Origin: an uncultured Serinicoccus sp.
GTDB taxonomy: Bacteria; Actinomycetota; Actinomycetes; Actinomycetales; Dermatophilaceae
Assembly (NCBI RefSeq): GCF_947487915.1
Contig: NZ_CANKYH010000001.1
Coordinates: forward strand, 1-64,000
Direction: 5' to 3'
DNA length: 64,000 bases
Shown: in pieces, positions 8,232-17,191 of the stretch
Position numbering within the stretch: the first letter of the stretch is position 1
Layout: the number at the start of each line of letters is the position of its first letter
Program-made: the position numbers and the translations under genes
The notes under the pieces: generated by a model
Database searches by the model: none
What the model was told of the DNA's origin: nothing
The model's input: the letters and a program-made list of their open reading frames with translations, nothing else

Positions 8232-10945
8232 TTGGCGGTTCCCGTCATATGGCGCGGGACCACGCCGCACGGCGAGGACTGGGTCCTCGTCCGACGCGAC
8301 GACGGATTCGCTCTTCGCCTTGACGCCGACGAATTCCACATCCCCTTCTCCGGCGCCGACCGCATCTCGGTGACCCGCCGATGGTGGCGGACCACCGTGA
8401 CCGTGGCCGGGGTGCCGGAGCGGGTCGGTGTCCTGAGCGGCCTGTCCGGGGACGAGGGCCGACGCCTCGAGAAGGCCGTGCAGGATGCACTGTCCGGATC
8501 CCTCCCCGCCTGGACCGAGAAGCTCTCGACCTCGATCGAGACGGCTCAGCGAGACCTCCGGTGGATCACCGAGGAGGACGTCACCGCACTGCTCTCGACC
8601 CGTCCAAGCATCGCCGACGAAGAGCCAGCCGTTGCCGGCCATGCGCCGGGAGCCGGGCCCCTCTGGTTGACGGAGGAAGGCACGCGTCGGTGGGTGCAGA
8701 CGGTCAACGACGAGGTCGCCGCGGCGGTCATCCAGTCGCGTAGGTCGTTCTTCGACACGGTCGCGAGCAGCCCGCTGACTGACGAGCAGGCCCGCGCGGT
8801 CGTGACCTACGACAACCGGGTCAATGTCATCGCTGCTGCGGGATCGGGCAAGACGTCGGTCATGGTGGCCCGGGCCGCGTATGCCGTCTCCCGCGAGCTG
8901 GCGAGGCCCGAGGAGATCGTGCTCCTCGCCTTCAACAAGGACGCCGCCACCGAGCTGCAGACGCGGATCCAGCGCCGGTTCGCGGCAGCCGGCCTGCCCG
9001 CCGAGGGGGTCGAGGCGACGACCTTCCACGCCTTCGGGCTCAAGACCATCGGCCAGGCCACCGGGGGCAAGCCGACGGTGGCGCCGTGGCTGACCAACGA
9101 CGCCGAGGTCGGCGTCCTCTCGGAGATCGTGGCCGAGCTGAAGGACAGCGATCCCCGGTTCAGGTATGCCTGGGACTGGTTCCGCTGCTGCTTTTCACCC
9201 GACCAGACGAGGACTTCACCGAGCCATCTGCTCCCGACTCCTGGGACCCGGCCCGACGCGCGACGGGCTACCGCGCGATGGACGGCACCACGGTCAAGAG
9301 CGAGGGAGAGCGCTGGGTCGCGAACTTCCTCTACCTCCACGGCGTCACCTATGAGTACGAACGCCCCTATGCCTACGACACCGCCGACGCCGAGCACCGG
9401 CAGTATCACCCCGACTTCTACTACCCCGACATCGATGTCTGGCACGAGCACTGGGGCCTCGACGCGAACGGCAACCCTCGCCCCGGGTGGACCGACTACC
9501 TCGACGGTATGGAGTGGAAGCGACAGCTGCATCGGGAGCACGGCACGACGCTGGTGGAGACCACGTGGGCCGAGGTGATGGAGGGCGACGGCCTGTCGCG
9601 TCTCGAGAAGGAGCTGGTCGGGCACGGCATACGCCTGGACTGGGACCCCGACCGACCACCCGTCCGGGGCGTCAGGGTCGTCACGGACGCGGACATGCTC
9701 CGCCTCGTGCGGACCTTCATGCTGCACGTCAAGGCGAACTCGTTGGACCGGCAGCAGGTCGAACGGCGCCTGGGCGTCGGCCTCGTGCGGAACCGGAGGC
9801 GCGCCAGGATCTTCCTGGACCTCTACTGGCCGATCCATGACGCCTGGCAGGCCCGGCTCGCTGACGGCGGCTACGTGGACTTCGAGGACATGCTCGTGCA
9901 GGCCGCCGACCACCTCGAGTCCGGCAGGTATGCCAGCCCCTACCGGCTGGTCATGGTCGACGAGCTCCAGGACGCCAGCCAGGCCCGGGCGCGGCTCACC
10001 CGGGCCCTAATCGCCCAGCCTGGCCGCCACCTGCTGGCCGTCGGCGACGACTGGCAGTCCATCAACCGCTTCGCCGGCGCCGACCTGAGCGTGGTGACGG
10101 GCTTTGACGACCACTTCGGCCCCGGCCCCACGGTCCACCTGACCACGACCTTCCGGTGCCACCAGTCCATCACCGACACCGCCGCCCGCTTCGTCATGAA
10201 GAACCCCGCCCAGGTGTGCAAGACCGTCACTTCGGTCAGCGACCGGCCGGTCGACCCGGCCGCCCGCGAGGGCGTGCAGCTGCGCGCGGTGCCGAGCGCC
10301 GCCGAGGTCCCCCGCGCGATCGGCGACTTCCTCACCCAGCTGCGCGACGCCATAGGCGAGGGCGCCATCGCGGCTGAGACGGTGAGCGTCGACGTCCTCG
10401 GGCGCTACCACCAGGACCGCGGCCTCATGCCGCGGGTGGCCCCGCCGGGCATCCACCTGGCGTTCCGCACCATCCACTCCGCCAAGGGGCTCGAGGCCGA
10501 CTACGTCGTCATCCCGAACCTGTCGGCGGGGTCCTACGCCTTCCCGAGCCGGGTCGCGGACGACTCGGTCCTGGCTCTCGCCATGACCGGTGGTGACACC
10601 TACCCGCACGCCGAGGAGCGCCGGCTCTTCTACGTGGCGCTCACCAGGGCACGCCGCGGGGTGCTGCTCATCAGCCCCGAGCACAACCCCTCCCCCTTCG
10701 TGACCGAGCTCCTTCAAGACGGGCTCGTACGAGACGTCGGCCCCCGGCCGGTCGCCACCCCCTGCCCCGGGTGCCGGGCCGGCGTGCTCCGTCCACGCTC
10801 CGGTCGGACCGGCCACTTCTGGGGCTGCAGCACCTTCCCGGCGTGCACGTATACCTGCAACACCGTGGCTCCTCCGGGGGAGCGACCGAGCACGACCACG
10901 TCCACTCACCCGTCGGCCACCTCTTCGAAAGACGGAGCACCATGA
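8232..10945 (+). pseudogene. Helicase IV-type UvrD/Rep helicase with embedded PD-(D/E)XK domain, interrupted by a -1 frameshift
   Basis: It starts at TTG 8232 after AGGAGGGG. The N-terminus matches the helicase-IV N-domain. Walker A AAAGSGKT is at residues 201-208. At 9183-9185 one base appears missing: the frame reading ...YAWDWF gives way to the -1 frame reading LLLFTRPDEDF, which continues to the end. Downstream are a nuclease-like insert (YHPDFYYPD, DGMEWKRQLHREHGT), motif II VMVDELQDASQ, DDWQSINRFAGA, TIHSAKGLEADYV, EERRLFYVALTRAR and a topoisomerase-type zinc ribbon (CPGC...GCSTFPAC). Both halves are well conserved, so a sequencing error, recent inactivation or recoding are all possible. 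The stop overlaps the NERD gene by 4 bp. Confidence 0.82.
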
Positions 10946-11904
10946 CAGAGACAAGCTCGCCCACTGCCGGCCCTCGGGAGATGCGGCTGCGGTATGCCGG
11001 TCGGTGCCGCGAGTGCGCCACCGAGCTTCCCCGTGGGACGCGTGCGGTCTACGACCCGGGGACGAAGACGGTCTGCTGTCTGGGCTGCCCGGTCCCTGCC
11101 ACCGCGGACGAGGCGCCGCCCGGCGACGACACCCCAGCCGGCTACACGGTGCACGGGGAGACCGAGCAGGCGACCGCACCGGCTCCCCCACCTGCGCCCG
11201 CGCCAGCGCCCTTCGAGATGGCCCCACCGATCGAGAAGCCGGTCGCGGTCGACACGTCCCCGGGCGTGGCGGGCTCCTCCGCCCGCCGCGAGCACGAGCG
11301 CCGCGTCGCCAAGCGCGAGGAACGGGTCCGGAGCAGGTATCCCAGGCTGGGCGGGCTTCTGCTCGCTCTCTACGACGAACCACAGACCACCAAGGCCTGG
11401 GCGACCGGCGCGGCCGGCGAGGAGCGTCTGGGGCGCCGCCTCGACACCGCCGCCGGTCCCCTGGTGCGCGTCCTGCACGACCGTGGCATCCCGAGGAGCC
11501 GGGCCAACCTCGACCATCTGGTGGTGTGCCCCAGCGGGGTCTTCGTCGTGGACGCGAAGCGCTACCAGGGTCGACCGCACCACGCCGTCGAGGGCGGCTT
11601 CTTCACGCCCCGCGTCGACAAGCTGCTCGTCGGCCGCCGCGACTGCACCCGGCTCGTGGACGCCGGCCTGAAGCAGGCGGACCTCGTGCGCAGAGCACTG
11701 GATGACGACACCGTCGAGGTGCGCAGCGTGCTCTGCTTCGTCGAGGCCGACTGGCCCCTCTTCGGCGGCGACTTCGTGATCCGCGACGTCACGGTGACCT
11801 GGCCGAAGAAGCTGGCGACCACGATCGCGGAGCCGGGTCCGCTGAGCGAGGAGCAGATCACCACGATCCACCAGCGACTGGCCACCGCCTTCCCACCGGC
11901 CTGA
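10942..11904 (+). CDS. NERD-domain nuclease-related protein
   Basis: 320 aa. The ATG overlaps the TGA of the helicase gene (ATGA), indicating coupling. An N-terminal Cys-rich segment (CRECATEL...CCLGCPVP) looks like a zinc ribbon. An Ala/Pro-rich linker follows, then the NERD domain from about residue 150: GAAGEERLGRRLD, RSRANLDHLVVCPSGVFVVDAKRYQG and later SVLCFVEADWPLF. NERD domains have a PD-(D/E)XK-like core (here D-x(n)-D-A-K) and are linked to DNA processing, often beside UvrD helicases. Pairing with a helicase carrying its own nuclease insert suggests one DNA-degrading unit. Confidence 0.87.
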   Translation: MTETSSPTAGPREMRLRYAGRCRECATELPRGTRAVYDPGTKTVCCLGCPVPATADEAPPGDDTPAGYTVHGETEQATAPAPPPAPAPAPFEMAPPIEKPVAVDTSPGVAGSSARREHERRVAKREERVRSRYPRLGGLLLALYDEPQTTKAWATGAAGEERLGRRLDTAAGPLVRVLHDRGIPRSRANLDHLVVCPSGVFVVDAKRYQGRPHHAVEGGFFTPRVDKLLVGRRDCTRLVDAGLKQADLVRRALDDDTVEVRSVLCFVEADWPLFGGDFVIRDVTVTWPKKLATTIAEPGPLSEEQITTIHQRLATAFPPA

Positions 11905-11926
11905 CGCGCGAGCCCGACGCACCTGG

Positions 11927-12163
11927 GTGGAGGAGCGCAACCTCGTGGCCTTCACGCTGCACGACCCGTCCGACGCGCTGCGCGAGGTGGACCTGCTGGC
12001 GGACACCCCCCTGCCGTTCGCCGCCCTCCGCACGTCCTCGGACATCGTCGACGTCGACGGCGTCCCCGTGCGCGTGGCGTCCGTCGAGCACCTGGTGATC
12101 ATGAAACGCCGGTCCGGGCGCGCGCAGGACCTGGCTGACATCGAGGCGTTGTCGCAGCTGCAG
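11927..12163 (+). pseudogene. Nucleotidyltransferase (AbiEii/DUF6036-like) remnant lacking its N-terminal half
   Basis: The frame reading WVEERNLVAFTLHDPSDALREVDLL...VDGVPVRVASVEHLVIMKRRSGRAQDLADIEAL matches the C-terminal half of about 150-aa nucleotidyltransferases found in toxin-antitoxin-like pairs. The expected N-terminal half with the GS and D-x-D catalytic motif is missing, and the preceding sequence is the end of the NERD gene. No normal stop is seen where homologues end; the frame runs on out of register to 12559. I read it as a truncated relic. Confidence 0.6.
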
Positions 12164-12185
12164 GGCCCACCTAGGGTGGTGAGGG

Positions 12186-12386
12186 ATGAGCACGACCCAG
12201 GCTGCGGATCTCTGGCGCGGCACCTCGGACGCGAGGTCCGCCATCGAGGCGCGTGCGGCGACCACGCCGGCGCAGCGGTTGGCATGGCTCGAGGAGAGTC
12301 TCCAACTCGCACTGGCGTCCGGGGCCCTGGCGCGAGACCGGGCCAGGCGGCAACGTCAGGCCGACGATTGGCACGTCTCCCGCTGA
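12186..12386 (+). CDS. Small helical protein, likely partner of the nucleotidyltransferase remnant
   Basis: 66 aa with a GTGAGGG ribosome site directly before the ATG. The sequence (TPAQRLAWLEESLQLALASG followed by a basic RDRARRQRQADDWH tail) resembles short proteins encoded beside this type of nucleotidyltransferase, where they may act as antitoxin or partner. Its toxin-like partner upstream is truncated, so it may be an orphan. I do not recognise a named family. Confidence 0.5.
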   Translation: MSTTQAADLWRGTSDARSAIEARAATTPAQRLAWLEESLQLALASGALARDRARRQRQADDWHVSR

Positions 12387-12422
12387 GACCGGCAGCGGAG
12401 GGCAGCCGGCTGGCTGGCGCTG

Positions 12423-13901
12423 TCAGTAGCCGAAGGCCAGCGGCGCCTCCGCGTCGGTCTCGACCCACACGGCCTTCGGCTGCGAGTACTCCAGCAGCCC
12501 GTCATGACCACTCGAGCGGCCGTGGCCGCTGGCCCCGAAGCCGCCGAAAGGTGCCATGACGTTGATCGTCTTGTAGGAGTTCACCCACACCGTGCCGGCG
12601 CGCACCTGGCGCGCCACCCGGTGCGCCAGGTCGACCGATCCGGTCCACACCGCCCCGGCCAGGCCGAAGTCGGTGTCGTTGGCGATGCGCACCGCGTCCT
12701 GCTCGTCCTCGAACGGGATGGCGACGACCACGGGACCGAAGACCTCCTCTTGGGCGATCTGGTCGCTGTTGTCGACCCCGTCCAGGACGGTGGGCCGGTA
12801 GAAATAGCCGTCCTGGTCAGCGCGCGAGCCACCGGCCGCCGCCCGGGCTCCGGCGCTGACAGCGGTGTCCACCATGGTCGAGATCTGGGTCAGCTGACGG
12901 GCGTTCTGCACCGGGCCCACCTGCGTGTCCTCGTCGGTGGGCACCCCCTGCCGCAACCGGCCGGCCAGCTCGGCCAGCCGGCCCACGACCTCGTCGTAGG
13001 CGGAGGCCTGCACCAGCAACCGGGAACCGGCCACACAGCTCTGCCCGGCGCCGGAGAAGATCGCCGCGGCCGCGCCGCCGACCGCGCGGTCCAGGTCGGC
13101 ATCGCCGAAGACGATGTTGGCCGACTTGCCCCCCAGCTCCAGCACGCACGGCGTCAGCCGCTCCCCCGCCGCCGCTGCGATGCGGCGGCCGGTCGCCGGC
13201 GAGCCGACGAAGACGACCTTGGCGACGCGCGGGTCGGCGACCAGCGCCTGGCCCGAGCTCGGTCCCAGGCCCGCGACCACGTTGACCAGCCCTGTGGGCA
13301 GCCCCGCCCGCTCGGCGATCCGCACCAGCAGGGCGGACGTCAACGGCGTCAGCTCCGACGGCTTGAGGACCACGGCGTTGCCGGCCGCGAGCGCCGGCGC
13401 CAGCTGCCACCCGGCGGTGAAGATCGGCGCGTTCCACGGGGTCATCTGGGCTACGACGCCGTAGGGCTCGCGGAGGGTGTAGGTGAGGTGGGAGGTCGGC
13501 ACCGGGATGACCTCGCCGTGCTGCTTGTCCGCCCAGCCGGCGTAGTACTCGAACATCTCCGCGACCTTGGTCGTCTCCGCTCGTGCGTCGCGCAGCGGCT
13601 TGCCGACCGAGCGGGCCTCGAGGAGCGCAAGCTCGTCCACCTGCGCCCGCACCCCCTGCCCGACCGCCCACAGGGCCCGGCCGCGCTCGGAGGCGGTGAG
13701 GGCACGCCATACCTCTCCTGCGTCGTGCGCCGCCTGCGTCGCCGCCGAGACAGCGCCCTCTCCCCCGTCACCGAAGGAGGCATAGGTCTCCTCGGTCGTG
13801 GGGTCGATCAGCTCCACCGGATCACCCGAGCCGGGGACCACCTCGCCGCCGATGTAGGACCCCACCTGCTCGGTCCCCAGCAGCTCGTGCCACAACCTCA
13901 T
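12423..13901 (-). CDS. NAD(P)-dependent aldehyde dehydrogenase
   Basis: 492 aa, normal length for the family. Catalytic residues are in place: N157 in MTPWNAP, E255 in LELGGKS and C289 in GAGQSCVAGSR; the cofactor loop is FVGSPATGRR. It oxidises an aldehyde to a carboxylate. The substrate is unknown, but the operon partners (a beta-hydroxyacid dehydrogenase and two membrane proteins) suggest a semialdehyde from a small hydroxy acid. The ATG at 13899-13901 overlaps the upstream gene by 4 bp. It is the last gene of the operon. Confidence 0.93.
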   Translation of the reverse strand: MRLWHELLGTEQVGSYIGGEVVPGSGDPVELIDPTTEETYASFGDGGEGAVSAATQAAHDAGEVWRALTASERGRALWAVGQGVRAQVDELALLEARSVGKPLRDARAETTKVAEMFEYYAGWADKQHGEVIPVPTSHLTYTLREPYGVVAQMTPWNAPIFTAGWQLAPALAAGNAVVLKPSELTPLTSALLVRIAERAGLPTGLVNVVAGLGPSSGQALVADPRVAKVVFVGSPATGRRIAAAAGERLTPCVLELGGKSANIVFGDADLDRAVGGAAAAIFSGAGQSCVAGSRLLVQASAYDEVVGRLAELAGRLRQGVPTDEDTQVGPVQNARQLTQISTMVDTAVSAGARAAAGGSRADQDGYFYRPTVLDGVDNSDQIAQEEVFGPVVVAIPFEDEQDAVRIANDTDFGLAGAVWTGSVDLAHRVARQVRAGTVWVNSYKTINVMAPFGGFGASGHGRSSGHDGLLEYSQPKAVWVETDAEAPLAFGY

Positions 13902-14725
13902 CCCGTCACCATCCTGTTGAAGTCCTCGTCCCGGCCGAGCGTCTCGCCCAGGTCCTGCCACATCTGCGCGGCCGCGACGACGAGCGGCGAGGCGGCCCCC
14001 GCCTTCTCGGCGAGCTCGGTCGCGAGATCGACGTCGCGCGCCATGAGCCCGACCGGGAAGCCCGAGTCGAAGGCCTCGCTCAGCACCCACCGCGGCAGGT
14101 TGACCTCGGTCACCGCGCTGCGCCCCGAGGCGGTGTTGATCGCCCTCAGCAGCGCCTCCGGGTCGACACCGGTCTCCTGGCTGACCCCCATCAGCGCGCG
14201 GGCAGCACACAGGTGGATGCCGCAGAGCAGATTGTTGAGCAGCTTGGCGGTGTGCCCGGCGCCGACGTCACCCACGTGGTTGATCCGGGACGCCAGCGGC
14301 TGCAGCACGCTCCGGACGCGGCCCAGCTCGCTGTCCGGGCACCCGAGGAAGACCGTGAGCTCACCGGCCCAGGCGCCGCTGCTGCCCCCGCTGACCGGCG
14401 CGTCGACGAAGGTATGCCGCTGCTCGCCCAGCCGCTGCGCGCGGGCCCGCGTCTCGTCCGGGGAGCAGGTGCTGGTGTCGATGACGAGCCGCGGGGCGGG
14501 GGCCTCCAGGACACCGGCCACGACCTGGTCCACCTGCGCCCCTCCGGGCAGCGACAGCACGAGGACGTCCGCCCTCTCGACCGCGTCCGCGAGCTCGGTG
14601 CGCGTCACACCGTCCGGGGTCTGCGGCGCCTGCGGGTCGACCCCGAGCACCTCCGTCCCCGTGCGGGCCAACGAGGCAGCGATCCCGCCGCCCATCTGGC
14701 CCAGACCGACCACGGCGATCGTCAT
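13898..14725 (-). CDS. NAD(P)-dependent beta-hydroxyacid dehydrogenase (3-hydroxyisobutyrate dehydrogenase-like)
   Basis: 275 aa. The Rossmann motif GLGQMGGGIA is at residues 7-16, the substrate-binding signature DAPVSGGSSGAWAG is about residue 118, and the catalytic-lysine helix is GHTAKLLNNLLC. This family oxidises 3-hydroxyisobutyrate, tartronate semialdehyde, 6-phosphogluconate-like and related substrates; which one cannot be told here. The ATG at 14723-14725 makes a 4-bp overlap with the gene before it, and its stop overlaps the aldehyde dehydrogenase by 4 bp. Confidence 0.9.
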   Translation of the reverse strand: MTIAVVGLGQMGGGIAASLARTGTEVLGVDPQAPQTPDGVTRTELADAVERADVLVLSLPGGAQVDQVVAGVLEAPAPRLVIDTSTCSPDETRARAQRLGEQRHTFVDAPVSGGSSGAWAGELTVFLGCPDSELGRVRSVLQPLASRINHVGDVGAGHTAKLLNNLLCGIHLCAARALMGVSQETGVDPEALLRAINTASGRSAVTEVNLPRWVLSEAFDSGFPVGLMARDVDLATELAEKAGAASPLVVAAAQMWQDLGETLGRDEDFNRMVTG

Positions 14726-15219
14726 GAGGTCACCCGCAGGACGAGATCGGCGATGGCCGCGGACCCGACGTAGGTGCCGACGAAGACGAGCACCGCCACG
14801 ACCAGGATCTTCCAGCCCGACCGCCGCATGACGGAGAGCTCGAGCGAGCTGATCGCCAGGCCGGCGTAGGCCAGGCACGGGACAGCGAGGGCGAGGAAGT
14901 CGATGCCGGACACCAGCCCGACGAACCACTCCGCCCACGGCATGAAGGGCATGGTCAGCGCGATGCCCACCAAGGAGATCCAGGCGACCGACGGGAGGTA
15001 GAAGGGGAGGAACGTGGTGAGGAGCAACCCGATGACGCAGACCACGTAGAGGGCGAGCATGCCGGCCAGCACCTGCAGGAGCGACAGGTCGGTGGCGATG
15101 AGCTGCAGGGGGATCGCGATGACCGTGACGACCGCCACGTCGCGCAGGGTGTCGGTGAGGACGAGCGACCGGTCGTCGCCGCTCGGGAGGAAGTCCTCTT
15201 CCGTCTCGTGGGTGGTCAC
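14722..15219 (-). CDS. Small integral membrane protein paired with the DUF3100 protein
   Basis: 165 aa from a GTG with AGGAGG just upstream. A short polar N-terminus is followed by about four to five hydrophobic segments (VAVVTVIAIPLQLIA, VLAGMLALYVVCVIGLLL, VAWISLVGIALTMPF, FLALAVPCLAYAGLAI, WKILVVAVLVFVGTYVG). It overlaps the DUF3100 gene by 4 bp upstream and the dehydrogenase gene by 4 bp downstream. Together with the DUF3100 protein it probably forms a two-part transporter for the operon's substrate. This is inferred from context. Confidence 0.8.
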   Translation of the reverse strand: MTTHETEEDFLPSGDDRSLVLTDTLRDVAVVTVIAIPLQLIATDLSLLQVLAGMLALYVVCVIGLLLTTFLPFYLPSVAWISLVGIALTMPFMPWAEWFVGLVSGIDFLALAVPCLAYAGLAISSLELSVMRRSGWKILVVAVLVFVGTYVGSAAIADLVLRVTS

Positions 15220-16058
15220 GACGTGGCCTCCTGGGTCTCGGCCGGACGCCGGTTGCCCGGGTCGTCGGGGCGGATCTTGCGGTACATCCACTCCACCAGC
15301 GGCAGCGCGACGAAGAGGCTGACGTACATGCCGGTGGCGTAGGTGAGCAGGTTGCTGGCGCCGGCCAGGGCGACGATGCTGTCCGTCGAGCCGGGGACGG
15401 CCTCGGCGAGAGCGCCGGAGCAGGCGGCCATCATCGAGCCGCTGCCGACGCCGCAGGCCATGGCCAGCGCCTCGATGCTGAACACCTCGGCCGTGGCCAG
15501 TACCGACGCGACGATGGCGAAGACGAAGGTGCCGAAGAGGGTGCCCATCACGTAGACCCCCATCACCCCGGTCCCCTCGGCGCTGCGGAGCCCGTATCGG
15601 TCGGCGATGATCGCGATGTTGGGCTCGCGCGCGATCGAGTGGGCAGCACCGATGGACTCGCGGCCCATGCGGAAGACCCAGATGGCCACCGGGAAGGCGA
15701 GGGCGATGGTGCCCAGGTTGCCGAGCTCCTGGAGCAGCAGGGCCGGCCCGGAGCGGATGATCTCCTCGATGGACGGGCCGATCGTGGTCCCAAACTTGGC
15801 GATGAACGGCATGATCGCGACCACGATGAGCGGACTCGCCGCAGCGGCGAGCCGTGGTCGGATCAGCCTGCCCATCGGGGGCACGACGTGCGGGTTGAGC
15901 AGCAGCGTGAAGACGAAGGCGAACAGCAGCGGCAGGAGCAGGATCGTGCCGATGCCGATGGGGATGGAGCGCACGCCGATCAGCTGGCTGACGATGCCGA
16001 CGACCAGCACCACCAGATGGATCGGCCACGCTCGTGCGAGGGTCTTGACGGTGTCCAC
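15216..16058 (-). CDS. DUF3100 membrane protein (putative transporter subunit)
   Basis: 280 aa from a GTG with AGGAGG five bases upstream. About nine to ten hydrophobic segments, and conserved GIGTILLLPLLFAFV, NPHVVPP and VGSGSMMAACSGALAE stretches as in DUF3100 proteins. No transported substrate is established for the family. It is the first gene after the LysR regulator and leads the coupled catabolic operon. Import or export of the compound metabolised by the two dehydrogenases is a reasonable inference. Confidence 0.82.
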   Translation of the reverse strand: MDTVKTLARAWPIHLVVLVVGIVSQLIGVRSIPIGIGTILLLPLLFAFVFTLLLNPHVVPPMGRLIRPRLAAAASPLIVVAIMPFIAKFGTTIGPSIEEIIRSGPALLLQELGNLGTIALAFPVAIWVFRMGRESIGAAHSIAREPNIAIIADRYGLRSAEGTGVMGVYVMGTLFGTFVFAIVASVLATAEVFSIEALAMACGVGSGSMMAACSGALAEAVPGSTDSIVALAGASNLLTYATGMYVSLFVALPLVEWMYRKIRPDDPGNRRPAETQEATS

Positions 16059-16144
16059 GTGGACCTCCTGAGCGGGGATGTGGCGACGCTAGAAGGCGGT
16101 ATGTCGTTGCACAAGGCCGCACTTCGGTCCCCGGGGTGGCACCC

Positions 16145-17053
16145 TCAGGGCAACACCGGTGGCGCGTCGAACCACTCGGCACAGCGGGATCTGAGCTCCG
16201 AGGCCGCTGGCGACAGACGGCGACCCGCCCGGGTCAGCACCGCCGCGCGGACCCCCTGCAGATGGGCGTCGTCCACCGGGACCAGGCGCAGCCGACCCGC
16301 CGCCCGCCACCGGCCCACGGTGATCGGCGGCAGCAGCGCCACCGCCTGACCTGCGGCGATCGCTGCCATGATGGCTGGCTGGGAGTCGCTGACCATCGCC
16401 ACCACGGTGTCGATGCCGTGGGCCCGGACGACGTCGTCGTGCAGAGCCCGGAGGCCGAACCCCTCGGGCAGCACGGCGAAGCGCTCGCCCTGCAGATCGG
16501 TGGGGGTCACGAGGTCGGCGCCAGCGAGAGGATGGTCGGGCGGGCAGGCCAGTCCCACGGGCTGTGCCATCGTGCTGTCGACGCAGAGGAATCGGTCTCG
16601 CGTCGGGTGCAGCGCGATGGCCAGATCCACGGCGTCGTCCAGCACCAGCTCGCTGATGGTGCTGGTGCCGCCCGTGACGAGGCTGACGCTCACCCCGGGG
16701 TGGTCGCGCATGAAGGGCGCGATCACCTGCGCCGTGAACTCCTCCACGAAGCCGTAGCCGACCGCGACCGAGACGGTGCCCCGGGCCGCACTGGTCACCT
16801 CTCCGAGGTGGGCCGCCAGGAGTGCGTCCAGATCCTGCCTCTCCTGGGCGTGGCGCACCACGACCCGTCCGGCGTCCGTGACGCGAGCCCCCTCAGGACC
16901 TCGCTCGAAAAGTGGCCACCCCGCCCGTCGCTCCGCCGCCGCAAGGGCACGCTGCACCGCCGACGGTGCGACACCCAGCTCGCGCGCGGCCCCCCGGAGC
17001 GACCCCGCGCGAGCGACGGCGGCGACATACCGCAGCGTTCGGTCGTCGAGCAT
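16145..17053 (-). CDS. LysR-family transcriptional regulator
   Basis: 302 aa. The N-terminal winged HTH is LDDRTLRYVAAVARAGSLRGAARELGVAPSAVQRALAAAE, followed by a typical two-lobe substrate-binding domain. It lies on the same strand, 86 bp upstream of the DUF3100 operon rather than in the usual divergent arrangement. The 16059-16144 gap may hold its operator; I could not define a convincing T-N11-A site. It probably senses an intermediate of the operon's pathway. Confidence 0.92.
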   Translation of the reverse strand: MLDDRTLRYVAAVARAGSLRGAARELGVAPSAVQRALAAAERRAGWPLFERGPEGARVTDAGRVVVRHAQERQDLDALLAAHLGEVTSAARGTVSVAVGYGFVEEFTAQVIAPFMRDHPGVSVSLVTGGTSTISELVLDDAVDLAIALHPTRDRFLCVDSTMAQPVGLACPPDHPLAGADLVTPTDLQGERFAVLPEGFGLRALHDDVVRAHGIDTVVAMVSDSQPAIMAAIAAGQAVALLPPITVGRWRAAGRLRLVPVDDAHLQGVRAAVLTRAGRRLSPAASELRSRCAEWFDAPPVLP

Positions 17054-17191
17054 GGTGAGAACGCAGGCTAGCGCGCCCGTCGCCTCGCCGACCCGACCTC
17101 GGCGAAGGCCATCGATGGGAGCTGCGCGTTCCTGGAGGCCTCGCCGGCGTCATGCCGGGGTCTGTCAGACCCGACTCGTACACTTGTTCGC

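Noticed and set aside
9180..9200. Programmed -1 frameshift in the helicase gene
   Set aside because: No convincing slippery heptamer in the right phase and no obvious downstream pseudoknot. Kept only as a possibility.
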